64,000 nucleotides of DNA from DASSLY01 sp035689185 (GCA_035689185.1 DASSLY010000080.1:1-64000), one strand, 5' to 3'. Positions 36,461 to 44,960 are shown, counted from the first letter of the stretch. Notes: a model not told the origin generated them from the letters alone. Program-made: numbers and translations.

Positions 36461-36690
36461 GCCTCACGCCCGTGACGTGGCCGCCGCCACTGCGCGGGGG
36501 CCTCACGCCCGTGACGTGGCCGCCACTGCGCGGGAGCCTCACCACCGTGACATGGCCGCCGCCACTGCGCGCGAGCCTCACCACCGTGACGTGGCCGCCG
36601 CCGGCGCGGGAGCCTCACCACCGTGACGTGGCCGCCCCCGGGAGCGCGAGAGCCTCACCACCGTGACGTGGCCGCCGCCACCAGGTCGGC
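36461..36690. repeat. Six-unit tandem array at the 3' end of the RIO kinase gene
   Basis: Six imperfect units of 36-40 bp, each containing GCCTCAC, CGTGACGTGGCCGCC. Units begin at about 36461, 36500, 36536, 36575, 36612 and 36652. The last unit holds the real stop codon of the kinase gene and its final codons; the others lie outside the gene. Confidence 0.85.
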
Positions 36691-37536
36691 GAACAGCAGC
36701 TCCTCCTCGACCGCCAGGCCACGGCCGGCGAACCACGCGCACATGTGGTGGGCATCGCGGCGCATGAACTCCATCCCCCGCGGGTTGCCGATGACGTCGA
36801 CGATCTGCGGCCAGTCGATGAACACCGGTCGCTCGCCGTGCAGCAGCACGTTGTAGGGCGACAGGTCACCGTGGGTCCAGCCGCGGACCGCCAGCTCCAG
36901 CATCGTTTCCCGGACCTGCTCGAACAGGTCCGGCAGCAACCCCACGTCGGGGCGCGCCTGCGCCAGCCGTGGTGCGGCGATGCCGTCATCGCCGATGAAC
37001 TCCATCAGCAGCTCGGTGCCATCGAACTGCACCGGGTAGGGGACCGGAAACCCGAGGCACCACAGCTGGCTCAGGGTGGCGAACTCGGCGTGGGCCCACT
37101 GTCCGGACAGCACCTGCTTTCCGAACTCGGTGCGCCGCTTCATCGCCCGCGTCTCCCGGCTGCGCCGGACCCGGCGGCCTTCGACGTAGCCGGCGTCGCG
37201 GTGGAACATCCGATGCTGCGAGCTGCGGAACCGCTTGGCCGCCAAATAGGTTCCGGGGTCGGCCGGTGACTGTCCGGGCAGCCAACGGCGAACGACATGG
37301 ACGTCGGCTTCCTTGCCAGACTTGAGGATGCCGAGGTCCTGGTCGACCGCGCCGAGGGCGGTGAGGACCCACTCCGGTCGCGGTGTGGGGCCGTGGGTGG
37401 CGCCGTCCCAGGACGACCAGCGGTCACCCTCGGGCGGCGCGTCGGGGTCGGTGTCGAGCGCGAACTGCAGGTTCGCGCGAAGGTCAGCGAGGGAGCTCGG
37501 CTCCCCCGGAAGGGCAGATGACGCGGGGTAGGACAC
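36655..37536 (-). CDS. RIO1-family serine protein kinase-like protein
   Basis: A protein of 293 residues. The RIO-type nucleotide loop is LKSGKEADVHVV, with KRFRSSQH carrying the ATP-binding Lys region; the catalytic loop is THGDLSPYNVLLH (Asp and Asn), and the metal-binding segment is PVFIDWPQIVD. RIO kinases in bacteria have no well-defined targets. The GTG at 37536 has GGAG seven bases upstream; a frame extends to 37578. The final residues VAAATSRW and stop lie in a six-unit DNA repeat. An upstream small ORF overlaps the start. Confidence 0.88.
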   Translation of the reverse strand: MSYPASSALPGEPSSLADLRANLQFALDTDPDAPPEGDRWSSWDGATHGPTPRPEWVLTALGAVDQDLGILKSGKEADVHVVRRWLPGQSPADPGTYLAAKRFRSSQHRMFHRDAGYVEGRRVRRSRETRAMKRRTEFGKQVLSGQWAHAEFATLSQLWCLGFPVPYPVQFDGTELLMEFIGDDGIAAPRLAQARPDVGLLPDLFEQVRETMLELAVRGWTHGDLSPYNVLLHGERPVFIDWPQIVDVIGNPRGMEFMRRDAHHMCAWFAGRGLAVEEELLFADLVAAATSRW

Positions 37537-37597
37537 GGGAATACTCCAAGGAGGTAGCGGGACGAGTGCGCGGTGCACTCACGACAGTCGTCGACAT
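37484..37597 (-). CDS. Possible 37-residue leader ORF overlapping the RIO kinase start
   Basis: An ATG at 37597 has a near-perfect GAGGAGG site six bases upstream, better than that of the kinase itself. The frame runs 37 codons and ends inside the kinase coding sequence at 37484, in a different phase. It begins MSTTVVSAPRTRPATSLEYS. It could be a translational leader that controls kinase expression, or a remnant of an older start joined by a frameshift. No homology is claimed. Confidence 0.35.
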   Translation of the reverse strand: MSTTVVSAPRTRPATSLEYSRVLPRVICPSGGAELPR

Positions 37598-38151
37598 CTC
37601 GGGCCTCCTCGGGTGGTCGGGTGGACGGAACGCGCCGGTATGGCGCGTGGTCGCCCCCAGCATGGCCGTTGCCGAGGATGGCTGACAACGGGATATCTCC
37701 GCGTGCCGGGCGAGCGCGCAGCTGCATGCCGTGGAATCCGGTTGGACTTCAGGAAGACAGCGCGATGGCCCGCCGTGCCGGCTGGGCGGGGGGTCCCCAG
37801 CTCGTGGCGGCGGCGTGGGCCGCGCGGCTGCGCGGATGCGTCACCCGCATGGCGTTCAGCGAGGCCGACGACAGCGTCGGCCCTGCGCCCGCGCGGCTGC
37901 GACGAACGCCCGGGCCGAGGCCGGGGGGCGCGAAGTGGGCTGCGCGGATGCGTCACCTGGCGTTCAGCAGGCCCGACGACAGCGTCGGCCCCGCGCCCGC
38001 GCGGCTGCGACGAACGCCCGGGCCGAGGCCGGGCGGGCGCGAAGTGGGCCCCCGCGCCCTCGCGGCTGCGACCAGCTCGCGGGACGGCGGGTTGGGGGTG
38101 CGCACAGCGGGCGTCCAGCCAACGGTCAGCTCGGTGGGAGACACTGGTGCC
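37598..38151. repeat. Long intergenic region with a 110-bp direct repeat
   Basis: No gene is supported in these 550 bp. Two near-identical copies, 37829-37940 and 37940-38049, start CTGCGCGGATGCGTCACC and end GCGCGAAGTGGGC; a third partial copy follows. Each holds the inverted repeat GCCGAC...GTCGGC. The region must contain the promoter of the YflT-like gene; GACACT six bases before its ATG is a candidate -10. Confidence 0.65.
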
Positions 38152-38664
38152 ATGACTTCGCAACCGTTGCGTCCCGGTGCGGTTCCCCGGGTCGGGCTGA
38201 CGCTGAACTACCCGATGTCGCTGGGCGTCTTCGAGGAGTACGCCGAGGCGCAGAAGGCCGTCGACTACTTGTCCGATCACGAGTTCGAGGTGCAGAACCT
38301 GATGATCGTGGGCACGGACCTCAAGCAGGTGGAGCGGGTCACCGGCCGGCTCACCCGCGGCAAGGTCGCCACCGCGGGCGCCCTGTCCGGCATGTGGCTG
38401 GGTTTGTTCGTCGGGCTGGTGTTTACCCTGTTCGGCGCCACCGCTGGGCTGCGGGTGATCGTCTCGACGGTGGTGTTCGGGGCCATCTTCGGCCTGGTCT
38501 GGAGCCTGATCGGGTATGCGGCGACCCGTGGCCAGCGGGACTTCACCTCGGTCTCCCAGGTGGTCGCCACCAGGTATGAGGTGCTGGTGGAGCACAAGTT
38601 GGCCGAACAGGCCCGCGGCATCCTCGCGCGGATGCCCGGGTTCGGCCCCTCCCTCACCGGCTGA
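38152..38664 (+). CDS. General stress protein 17M-like (YflT domain) membrane protein
   Basis: A protein of 170 residues. The N-terminal YflT-like part (YPMSLGVFEEYAEAQKAVDYLSDHEFEVQNLMIVG) is followed by a hairpin of two membrane helices (GALSGMWLGLFVGLVFTLFG and LRVIVSTVVFGAIFGLVWSLIG). The family responds to heat and salt in Bacillus, but the molecular role is unknown. The ATG at 38152 is chosen where homology starts. Upstream lies a region of long direct repeats. Confidence 0.85.
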   Translation: MTSQPLRPGAVPRVGLTLNYPMSLGVFEEYAEAQKAVDYLSDHEFEVQNLMIVGTDLKQVERVTGRLTRGKVATAGALSGMWLGLFVGLVFTLFGATAGLRVIVSTVVFGAIFGLVWSLIGYAATRGQRDFTSVSQVVATRYEVLVEHKLAEQARGILARMPGFGPSLTG

Positions 38665-38761
38665 CCGCCGTCACCGTCTGCCTGGGACGACGCCCGCCTC
38701 GCGCGGTGCACCCGCCGGCGGCCGAGCAACCGGCGAACCATCGCTCGCCCGGGCCCCGCCC

Positions 38762-39190
38762 TCACCGCGACGTGCGGCGGACGAGGGCAACGCCGGCGGC
38801 CACGCCGGCCACGCCGGTGATCAGCATGCCGACGGCCGGCGCCCGTCCGATGTCGCCACGAGCCACCACACCGGCAGCCGGACCGTCGGCGAGCAGCCGC
38901 CCGGCGGCAAGGCAGAACGCCGCGCCGGTGATGGCTACGGCGGTTCCGGCCAGCCGGCGCAGCACGGTCCCGGCCCGCTCGCGACGGGCCACCGACCACC
39001 CGACGACCGCCGCGCCGACGACCAGGGCCAGCCCGCCCACGACTGGCAGGTTCCGTGACGCCGCCAGCCCGGCAGCCGTTATCCCCAGCCCAACCGTGGC
39101 GACCGCGGCGACGGCGCCGAGGGCGGCCCGAGTCCCGGTCGGCGCTGCGCGGCGACCGGGGCTCAGCGGGACCGACCCTGGGCGACCCAC
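38762..39190 (-). CDS. Hypothetical small membrane protein
   Basis: A protein of 142 residues with four hydrophobic segments of Ala/Gly/Val (for example AALGAVAAVATVGLGITAAG and VGMLITGVAGVAAGVALV) and a basic N-terminus. GTG start, overlapping the end of the pepP gene by 28 bp, so it may be co-transcribed with it. I do not recognise a family, and composition alone could mislead; the clean helix pattern makes a real gene likely. Confidence 0.55.
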   Translation of the reverse strand: MGRPGSVPLSPGRRAAPTGTRAALGAVAAVATVGLGITAAGLAASRNLPVVGGLALVVGAAVVGWSVARRERAGTVLRRLAGTAVAITGAAFCLAAGRLLADGPAAGVVARGDIGRAPAVGMLITGVAGVAAGVALVRRTSR

Positions 39191-40668
39191 GCCTCGACGT
39201 CGGCCGACGTGCGCGGCATACCGGCGGAGAGGTTGTCGTAGCCGTCCTCGGTGACCAGCACATCGTCCTCGATCCGCACCCCGATGCCGCGCAGGTCCTC
39301 GGGGACCAGTAGGTCGTCGGGCTTGAAGTAGAGCCCGGGTTCGACAGTCAGCACCATCCCAGGCTGGAGCGGCGCGTCCACGTACTCCTCCCGGCGGGCC
39401 AGTGCACAGTCGTGCACGTCCAGGCCGAGATGGTGGCTGGTGCCATGGACCATCCAGCGCCGGTGGTAGTCCCCGTGCTCCTTGTCCAGGGTGGTCGCGA
39501 CGTCCACGCCGTCGGGCAGCAGCCCCCAGGCGTGCACATGCTCGGCGATGACCCGGATTGCGGCGTCGTGGATGTCGGAGAACCTCGCCCCCGGTCGGAT
39601 CGCGGCCAGACCCGCCTCCTGCGCGGCATACACCGCGTCGTAGACCCGGCGCTGGGCCTCGGTGAAGGTGCCGTCGACCGGCAGCGTGCGGGTGACGTCG
39701 GCGGTGTGCAGCGAATCCACCTCGACGCCGGCGTCGATCAGGAGGAGCTGTCCCGGGCGCACCTCGCCGGTGTTCTTCACCCAGTGCAGGGTCGTGGCGT
39801 GCTCGCCCGCAGCACAGATCGAGTCGTAGCCGACCCCGTTGCCGAGGTGGCGCGCGTGCAGCCCGAAGACGCCCTCGACGAAGCGCTCGCCACGGCCTCG
39901 GTCGACCGCCTCCGGCAGCGCCGCCACGACCGCCTCAAAGCCGACCCGGGTCGCGTCCACGGCAGCGCGGAGCTGCTCTACCTCGTGCTCGTCCTTGACC
40001 ATCCGCAGCCGGGAGAGGAACCGGGCCAGCTCGAGGTCGGCTGCCAGGGTCTCGTCAACCTCGCTGGCCTCGTCGGTCTCCTGCGCGGCGCCGCGGGTCC
40101 GGTCCAGGTCAGCGGTCAGGTCGCGGTCGGCGTCGCGGACCACCCGGATCCGGATGACGCCGGCATCCTTACGGACGGCGTCGGCGAACTCGTCCAGGTG
40201 TCGCGCGGTCAGGCCCAGTTCGGCCTCGACGTCGGCCAGCGTCGGACGCACGCCGACCCAGAACTCGCCGTGCCGGGCACTGCCGAAGAACTCCTCGGCG
40301 TCCCGGCCGGCCATCGGCCGCAGGTAGAGCAGAGCGTCGTGGCCGCCAGTCGGGACAGGCTCGAGGACCAGAACGGCGTCCGGCTCGCGGTCGGCGCCGA
40401 GGCCGGTCAGGTAGGCGAACGCGGTGTGTGGCCGGAAGGCGTAGTCGCAATCATTGCTGCGGACCTTCAGGCCACCGGCAGGGATGACCAGCCGTTCGCC
40501 GGCGAAGGCGGCGGACACGGCGGCCCGCCGGCGAGCGGCATACGGGGCGACGGCGGCGCGCTCGGTGCGGGCCGGCGGGCGGGGCGCCCAGTGCGTGCCG
40601 ATGAAGGCGCGGAACTCCTCGCTGGTGGGGCGCTGCCGGTGGCCGGCCTTGGGCTGCTGCTCGCTCAC
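39163..40668 (-). CDS. pepP: Xaa-Pro aminopeptidase (M24B)
   Basis: A metallopeptidase of 501 residues that cleaves N-terminal residues before proline. The N-terminal aminopeptidase-P domain (FRPHTAFAYLTGL, LYLRPMAGRDAEEFFGS) is followed by the pita-bread catalytic domain. All five dimetal ligands are present: LLIDAGVE, HTADVTRT, GTSHHLGLDVHD, LTVEPGLYF and GVRIEDDVLVT. The GTG at 40668 is chosen where the MSEQQPKAGH-like N-terminus starts; the frame is open further upstream without homology. Confidence 0.94.
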   Translation of the reverse strand: MSEQQPKAGHRQRPTSEEFRAFIGTHWAPRPPARTERAAVAPYAARRRAAVSAAFAGERLVIPAGGLKVRSNDCDYAFRPHTAFAYLTGLGADREPDAVLVLEPVPTGGHDALLYLRPMAGRDAEEFFGSARHGEFWVGVRPTLADVEAELGLTARHLDEFADAVRKDAGVIRIRVVRDADRDLTADLDRTRGAAQETDEASEVDETLAADLELARFLSRLRMVKDEHEVEQLRAAVDATRVGFEAVVAALPEAVDRGRGERFVEGVFGLHARHLGNGVGYDSICAAGEHATTLHWVKNTGEVRPGQLLLIDAGVEVDSLHTADVTRTLPVDGTFTEAQRRVYDAVYAAQEAGLAAIRPGARFSDIHDAAIRVIAEHVHAWGLLPDGVDVATTLDKEHGDYHRRWMVHGTSHHLGLDVHDCALARREEYVDAPLQPGMVLTVEPGLYFKPDDLLVPEDLRGIGVRIEDDVLVTEDGYDNLSAGMPRTSADVEAWVAQGRSR

Positions 40669-40687
40669 CCATCCATGGTCCCACGCG

Positions 40688-41620
40688 CTACCGTCGCACG
40701 GCCGACCGCGAGCGGCTGATCGCTGCCTCGACGAGACGCACCACCCGGGCAGGATCGGCCAGGTCTGCCCACACCAGGCGTACGACTTCATACCCGAGTG
40801 CGCGAAGCGCGTCCTCGCGGCGCTTCTCCCGGGCGAGTGCCTCCCGCCCGTGGATGCCGCCGTACTTCACCAGGCCGTCGAACTCGACGAGGACCCGGGT
40901 GCCTTTGATCTGGAAGTCAGCGCGACCGACCAGCACGCCGTGGGCATCACGGACCTCGACCTGGCTAGCCACCTGGTAGCCGACGGCGACCAGGAGTAGG
41001 CGCGTCCTGGACTCCCCCGGGGACTCGGCGAGCCCGTCGACCAGGCGCAGGACCCGCCGGGCGACCGCACGGCCGGGCCGCGTGGCAACCCGGGCCAGCT
41101 GCTCGGCCAGATCCTGCGGAGTCGTGAGGCCCTGACGTATGGCGGCGTCGGCGGAGACCACCGCCGCCTCGGCTCCCGCGACCAGGGCGGTGCCGATGAT
41201 CGCCGCCGCCGGGCTCACGGTGAGGGTCGTGCCGGAGCGCCAGCGTGGACCTGCCACGGGTCCGTGGACCGACACAAGGGCCCCGCGGCGGCTCTGCCCA
41301 GCGTGGCTGCGTTGCAGGTGGTGCCTACCGAGGTCGACGGCATACACCGGCACGCCGAGCACGGTCAGCGCTGAGTAGTGGCTGACCAGCCAAGTCGGGT
41401 GGGCACGCTGGAGCGCCCGTGCCGTCAGGGCGTGCCGCTGCTCTGGCGACCCGTCGCGGTGCAGGCTGCCGTCGACATACGTGCTCCGCGCCACCCGGAC
41501 CAGGGTGCCGCGGCTCACCAGGGTCGCGATCGCCCGGCTGCTCAGCCCGACCTGGCGGGCGTCCCCAGACGTCAGCACCCCCCGCTGCCCGGCGAGGCGT
41601 TGTCGCAGCAGATCTTCCAT
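40688..41620 (-). CDS. AbiEi-like N-terminal / DUF559-like nuclease protein
   Basis: A protein of 310 residues. The N-terminal winged helix (GVLTSGDARQVGLSSRAIATLV then GTLVRVARSTYV) is like the AbiEi antitoxin domain of type IV toxin-antitoxin systems. The C-terminal part, RADFQIKGTRVLVEFDGLVKYG and EKRREDALRALGYEVVRLVWAD, is a DUF559/Vsr-like PD-(D/E)xK fold with candidate catalytic Asp and Glu. No AbiEii-type toxin is next to it, so it is an orphan. Such two-domain proteins are common in actinobacteria with unknown role. ATG with CAGGCT seven bases upstream. Confidence 0.75.
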   Translation of the reverse strand: MEDLLRQRLAGQRGVLTSGDARQVGLSSRAIATLVSRGTLVRVARSTYVDGSLHRDGSPEQRHALTARALQRAHPTWLVSHYSALTVLGVPVYAVDLGRHHLQRSHAGQSRRGALVSVHGPVAGPRWRSGTTLTVSPAAAIIGTALVAGAEAAVVSADAAIRQGLTTPQDLAEQLARVATRPGRAVARRVLRLVDGLAESPGESRTRLLLVAVGYQVASQVEVRDAHGVLVGRADFQIKGTRVLVEFDGLVKYGGIHGREALAREKRREDALRALGYEVVRLVWADLADPARVVRLVEAAISRSRSAVRR

Positions 41621-42098
41621 GGGCGACAGCCTGTCCGGGCCAGAGACATCCGGCCAATGACCGGCCGAAGGCTGTGGATACGGCTGACGCATGGCCGGAG
41701 GATGTGGACGGCCTTTACGTCAGATGGCGCATCCTGAGGCTCGGCCGTGGTGGCTGTGAGCTCGCCCCGGGTAGACCTCGCCGTGGTGACGGTGAGCGCC
41801 CCCCGTGGTGGCAGTGACCGCACCAGCGTCGGTTGACCTCGCCGTGGTGGCGGTGAGCGCCCCCCGTGGTGGCAGTGACCGCACCAGCGTCGGTTGACCT
41901 CGCCTACGCATCGTCCTCCTCACCGTCGACGGTGAGGTCAGTGGCACGAGCGTGAGGGGAGCGGAGGACGGTGAGGCCAGTGGCACCAGAGTGAGGGCAG
42001 TGGGCGGCGATACCGGCGGGGGGTGCGCGGTGACATCGGGGGAGCGACGGCGGCGACGCCAGCGGCCCAACGGTGAGGGCCGCTGGACCGCCTGGACC
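41621..42098. other. Intergenic region between divergent genes, repeat-rich
   Basis: No coding frame is supported in 480 bp. It holds a 61-bp tandem repeat (41774-41904) and then further GGTGAGGxCAGTGGCACxAG-like half repeats at 41930-42000. The left end should contain the promoter of the AbiEi-like gene, and the right end the leaderless promoter of the PHP gene. Confidence 0.55.
41774..41904. repeat. 61-bp tandem repeat
   Basis: Copies at 41774-41834 and 41835-41895 differ at one base, and a third begins at 41896 and stops after nine bases. Each starts GACCTCGCCGTGGTG and contains AGCGCCCCCCGTGGTGG. It lies between two divergent genes, not within a coding region. Confidence 0.85.
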
Positions 42099-42110
42099 TA
42101 GATTGGGCCG
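42099..42110 (+). promoter_or_regulatory. Leaderless promoter of the PHP gene
   Basis: TAGATT (42099-42104), six bases, then the GTG start at 42111. No ribosome site is present. Confidence 0.55.
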
Positions 42111-42956
42111 GTGCTCGTCGACCTGCACACTCACTCCACGGCCAGCGACGGCACCCAGCCGCCGGCCGAGCTGGTTGCCGAGGCCGCCGAGGTCGGGCTG
42201 GACGTGGTCGCAATCACCGACCACGACACGACGTCCGGGTGGGGCGAGGCGAGCGAGGCAGCGGTGCGGGCCGGCGTAGCGCTCGTCCCCGGCGTCGAGG
42301 TCTCCTGCCAAGCGGGCGGGATCTCGGTGCACCTGCTCGCCTATCTGCACGACCCGACCTGGGCCGGCTTGGTCGACGAGCTGGACCGGGCTCGGGCCAG
42401 CCGGCGCACCCGGGCCGCGCGGATCGTGGCCAAGCTGGCGGTCGACCTGCCGATCACCTTCGAGGACGTTCTTGCCGCCACGCCGGAGGGTGCGACGCTC
42501 GGCCGCCCGCACATCGCTGACGCACTCGTCGCGCGCCGGCTGGTCGGCAGCCGCGACGAGGCGTTCGCACGGTTCCTGCACGCCGGGTCGCCCTACTACG
42601 CGGTGCACTACGCCCCCGACGCGGTGCGAGCGGTCCGGCTGGTCCGGGCGGCCGGCGGGGTGCCGGTCATGGCTCACCCGTTCGCCGGGCAGCGGGGCTA
42701 CCTGGTCGACGACGAGGTGGTCGCGGAACTGGCCGAGGCGGGCCTGGCCGGGCTTGAGGTGAACCACCCCGACCATGACGAGCAGGCTCGGCGGCGCGGC
42801 CTTCGGCTGGCGGCGGGGTTGGGCCTGCTGGTCACCGGCGCCAGCGACTACCACGGGTCCGGCAAGGCCAACCGGCTGGGCCAGTGCCTGACCCCGGCGT
42901 CGGTGCTCGCGGCCATCGAGGAGCAGGGCCACGGCACTGGGGTTGTCCGCGGCTGA
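42111..42956 (+). CDS. PHP-domain phosphoesterase (RNase AM/TrpH-like)
   Basis: A protein of 281 residues of the PHP family. The metal-binding motifs are DLHTHSTASDGT (residues 4-15), ITDHDTTSGW, a Glu in PGVEVS, PVMAHPFAG and the C-terminal ASDYHG. Close relatives hydrolyse 3',5'-nucleoside bisphosphates or short RNA 5' ends (RNase AM). It begins at a leaderless GTG. The RecB-like nuclease follows 36 bases after the stop with its own promoter. Confidence 0.9.
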   Translation: MLVDLHTHSTASDGTQPPAELVAEAAEVGLDVVAITDHDTTSGWGEASEAAVRAGVALVPGVEVSCQAGGISVHLLAYLHDPTWAGLVDELDRARASRRTRAARIVAKLAVDLPITFEDVLAATPEGATLGRPHIADALVARRLVGSRDEAFARFLHAGSPYYAVHYAPDAVRAVRLVRAAGGVPVMAHPFAGQRGYLVDDEVVAELAEAGLAGLEVNHPDHDEQARRRGLRLAAGLGLLVTGASDYHGSGKANRLGQCLTPASVLAAIEEQGHGTGVVRG

Positions 42957-42979
42957 CCGGGTGTGTCGGCACGCGGGTC

Positions 42980-42992
42980 TAGGTTTCCGCGC
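42980..42992 (+). promoter_or_regulatory. Leaderless promoter of the RecB-like gene
   Basis: TAGGTT (42980-42985), then seven bases, then ATG at 42993. This decides the start against an in-frame codon 30 bases upstream. Confidence 0.55.
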
Positions 42993-43880
42993 ATGAGCCA
43001 GGGTCTGGTCCGCGACCCGCCGGGGCAGGCGGGTTTCGCCGGTATGCCGCAGCGGCTCTACTCCGCGTCGCCGAGCAGGCTGCTGGCCTTCCTGGACTGC
43101 CCGCGGAGGTACCGGATGAGCTACCTTGACCGGCCCCGCCCCCTGGCCCGGCCGCAGCGGGCGCACACCTCGATCGGACTGGCCACGCACAACGCGTTGC
43201 GGGACTACTGGGACCTTCCGCCCGCCCGGCAGACCCCGGACGGGGGCGCCGAGCTGCTACGGCAAGGCTGGATCCCGGTGGGATTCCGCGACGAGCGGCA
43301 GTCAGCCACCTGGCGGGACCGAACCGCGGACCAGGTGCGGGCCTACCTAGGACAACCCGGGGCTCAAGCCGGCGCCCACTCGCCCGCCCGTCCGCTGGGC
43401 ATCGAACGCTGCGTCGCGCTGAAGTCCGCCGGTCTGGCCCTCCAGGGCCGCATCGACCGGCTGGACGAGCGCGACGGGGCTCTCGTCGTGGTGGACTACA
43501 AGACCAGCCGGCGCCCGTCCACGCAGGAGGATGCGCGCACCTCGCTGCCGCTGGCGTTGTATGCCGCGGCGGCGGCCCGGATGTTTCGGCGCCCCGGGTT
43601 CGTGCGGGTGGAGCTGCACCACATCCCGACCGCGACAGTCGTCGGGCACGACCACGGCCCGCAGAGCCTGGCGCGCAAGTTGGCCGAGGCGTCCTCGATC
43701 GCCGCCGACATGCGCACTGCCGACGCGGACCACGCGGCCCGTGGCGCGGACTCGGACTGCTTCCCACCGCGGCCGTCGCCGGTGTGCCGATGGTGCGACC
43801 TGAGAGCGCACTGCGCCGAGGGGCAGCGGATGGGACCGGAGCAGCCGTCCTGGGCAGCCTTGGAACCAGAGGACATGTGA
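42993..43880 (+). CDS. RecB/Cas4-like PD-(D/E)xK exonuclease with Fe-S cluster motif
   Basis: A protein of 295 residues. The nuclease motif is LQGRIDRLDERDGALVVVDYKTS (Asp, then D-x-K), and the Fe-S cluster would be held by CPRRYRM near residue 34 and CRWCDLRAHC near residue 268, the one-plus-three Cys pattern of AddB, Cas4 and RecB-like exonucleases. HNALRDYW near residue 65 provides the first active-site His. It has no helicase domain, so it may work alone or with the AdnAB machine encoded 7 kb downstream. Function in vivo unknown. Confidence 0.88.
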   Translation: MSQGLVRDPPGQAGFAGMPQRLYSASPSRLLAFLDCPRRYRMSYLDRPRPLARPQRAHTSIGLATHNALRDYWDLPPARQTPDGGAELLRQGWIPVGFRDERQSATWRDRTADQVRAYLGQPGAQAGAHSPARPLGIERCVALKSAGLALQGRIDRLDERDGALVVVDYKTSRRPSTQEDARTSLPLALYAAAAARMFRRPGFVRVELHHIPTATVVGHDHGPQSLARKLAEASSIAADMRTADADHAARGADSDCFPPRPSPVCRWCDLRAHCAEGQRMGPEQPSWAALEPEDM

Positions 43881-43942
43881 CCGGCGGATGATGTCAGACT
43901 GGGTCCGCGGTGCTGATGTCGGAAGGTTGAGGAGAGAGCTTC

Positions 43943-44734
43943 ATGGCGACCAGGCGTGATCGTGCTCGGTCACCGCTGGCCCGGGTGGTCGCCGTGGCCA
44001 ACCAGAAGGGCGGCGTTGCCAAGACGACGTCAGTAGCCTCGCTCGGCGCTGGCTTCGCCGAACTCGGCAAGCGGGTGCTGCTGGTCGACCTCGACGCCCA
44101 GGCGTGCTTGACCTTCAGCCTCGGGGTCGACCCGGACGCGGTGGAGCTGAGCATCAACGAGGTGCTGCTCGGCAAGTGCGAGGCGGCCGAGGCGGTGCTG
44201 TCCTGCGCGGACGGCGTTGACCTCATCCCGAGCGTCATCGACCTCGCTGGAGCCGAGGCATCGCTGCTGCCCCGGCCGGGGCGGGAGTACGTGCTGCGCA
44301 CGGCCCTGGAAGCGCTGCTGCCGGACTACGACATCCTCGTGCTGGACTGCTCCCCGTCGCTGGGCGTGCTTACGCTCAACGCGCTCACCGCCGCCACAGG
44401 TCTGGTCATCCCGATGCCGTGCGAGATGCTCAGCCATCGAGGGGTAGGCCAGCTGCTAGACACCGTCGCCGACGTGCAACGCATCCTCAACAAGGACCTT
44501 CAGGTGCTGGGAATCCTGCCGACGATGTACGACGGGCGCAGCCTGCACGCTCAGGCGGTCTTGGCCGACGTGGGCGAGCGGTACCAGCTGCCGGTGCTCG
44601 CACCGCCGATCCCCAAGACGGTCCGTTTCGCCGAAGCGCCCGCCGTCGGACGCTCGATCCTGGCGACCGCCCGTTCGTCCAAGGGCGCAAAGGCCTACCG
44701 CGAGGTCGCCAAGGACCTGCTCGGCCGGCTGTAG
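43943..44734 (+). CDS. ParA/Soj-like ATPase
   Basis: A Walker-type ATPase of 263 residues. The deviant Walker A is NQKGGVAKTTSVASLG (residues 20-35), with VLLVDLDAQACLTFSLGVD as motif A-prime and YDILVLDCSPSLG as Walker B. It resembles the stand-alone Soj-like protein near rhlE in mycobacteria (Rv3213c) rather than the chromosomal ParA beside oriC, since no parB follows. A GAGGAGAG ribosome site precedes the ATG. It may position cargo other than the chromosome. Confidence 0.9.
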   Translation: MATRRDRARSPLARVVAVANQKGGVAKTTSVASLGAGFAELGKRVLLVDLDAQACLTFSLGVDPDAVELSINEVLLGKCEAAEAVLSCADGVDLIPSVIDLAGAEASLLPRPGREYVLRTALEALLPDYDILVLDCSPSLGVLTLNALTAATGLVIPMPCEMLSHRGVGQLLDTVADVQRILNKDLQVLGILPTMYDGRSLHAQAVLADVGERYQLPVLAPPIPKTVRFAEAPAVGRSILATARSSKGAKAYREVAKDLLGRL

Positions 44735-44825
44735 AACAACGCCACCTTCCCAACGACCCCCGTCCACGCGACAGTCGATCCGGCGCGGACTTTCGGCTGG
44801 GTGGTGGGTCCGTCGGGGTGCGGCG

Positions 44826-44943
44826 GCGTGGGTCCGGCGGAAAGGTGCGGCCCGGCACCGCGGGTCCGTCGGAGGTGCGGCCCGGCACGGCGGGTCCGGC
44901 GGAAAGGTGCGGCCCGGCACCGCGGGTCCGGCGAGGTGCGTTT
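44826..44943. repeat. 30-34 bp tandem array between parA-like and rhlE genes
   Basis: Three and a half units containing GGGTCCGGCGGAAAGGTGCG and CCCGGCACC, starting at about 44826, 44860, 44890 and 44922. It lies between two convergent genes in DNA with no gene. No strong hairpin terminator is seen. Confidence 0.8.
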
Positions 44944-44960
44944 CGGGTGTTCATCGGCAC

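Noticed and set aside
36461..36690. Regular repeats that might be a CRISPR array
   Set aside because: Units follow each other directly with no distinct spacers, vary in length, and include a gene's stop codon; no cas genes are present.
41621..42098. Replication origin, because of direct repeats
   Set aside because: No AT-rich segment or DnaA-box-like sequence is seen, and no dnaA, rep or parB gene is near.
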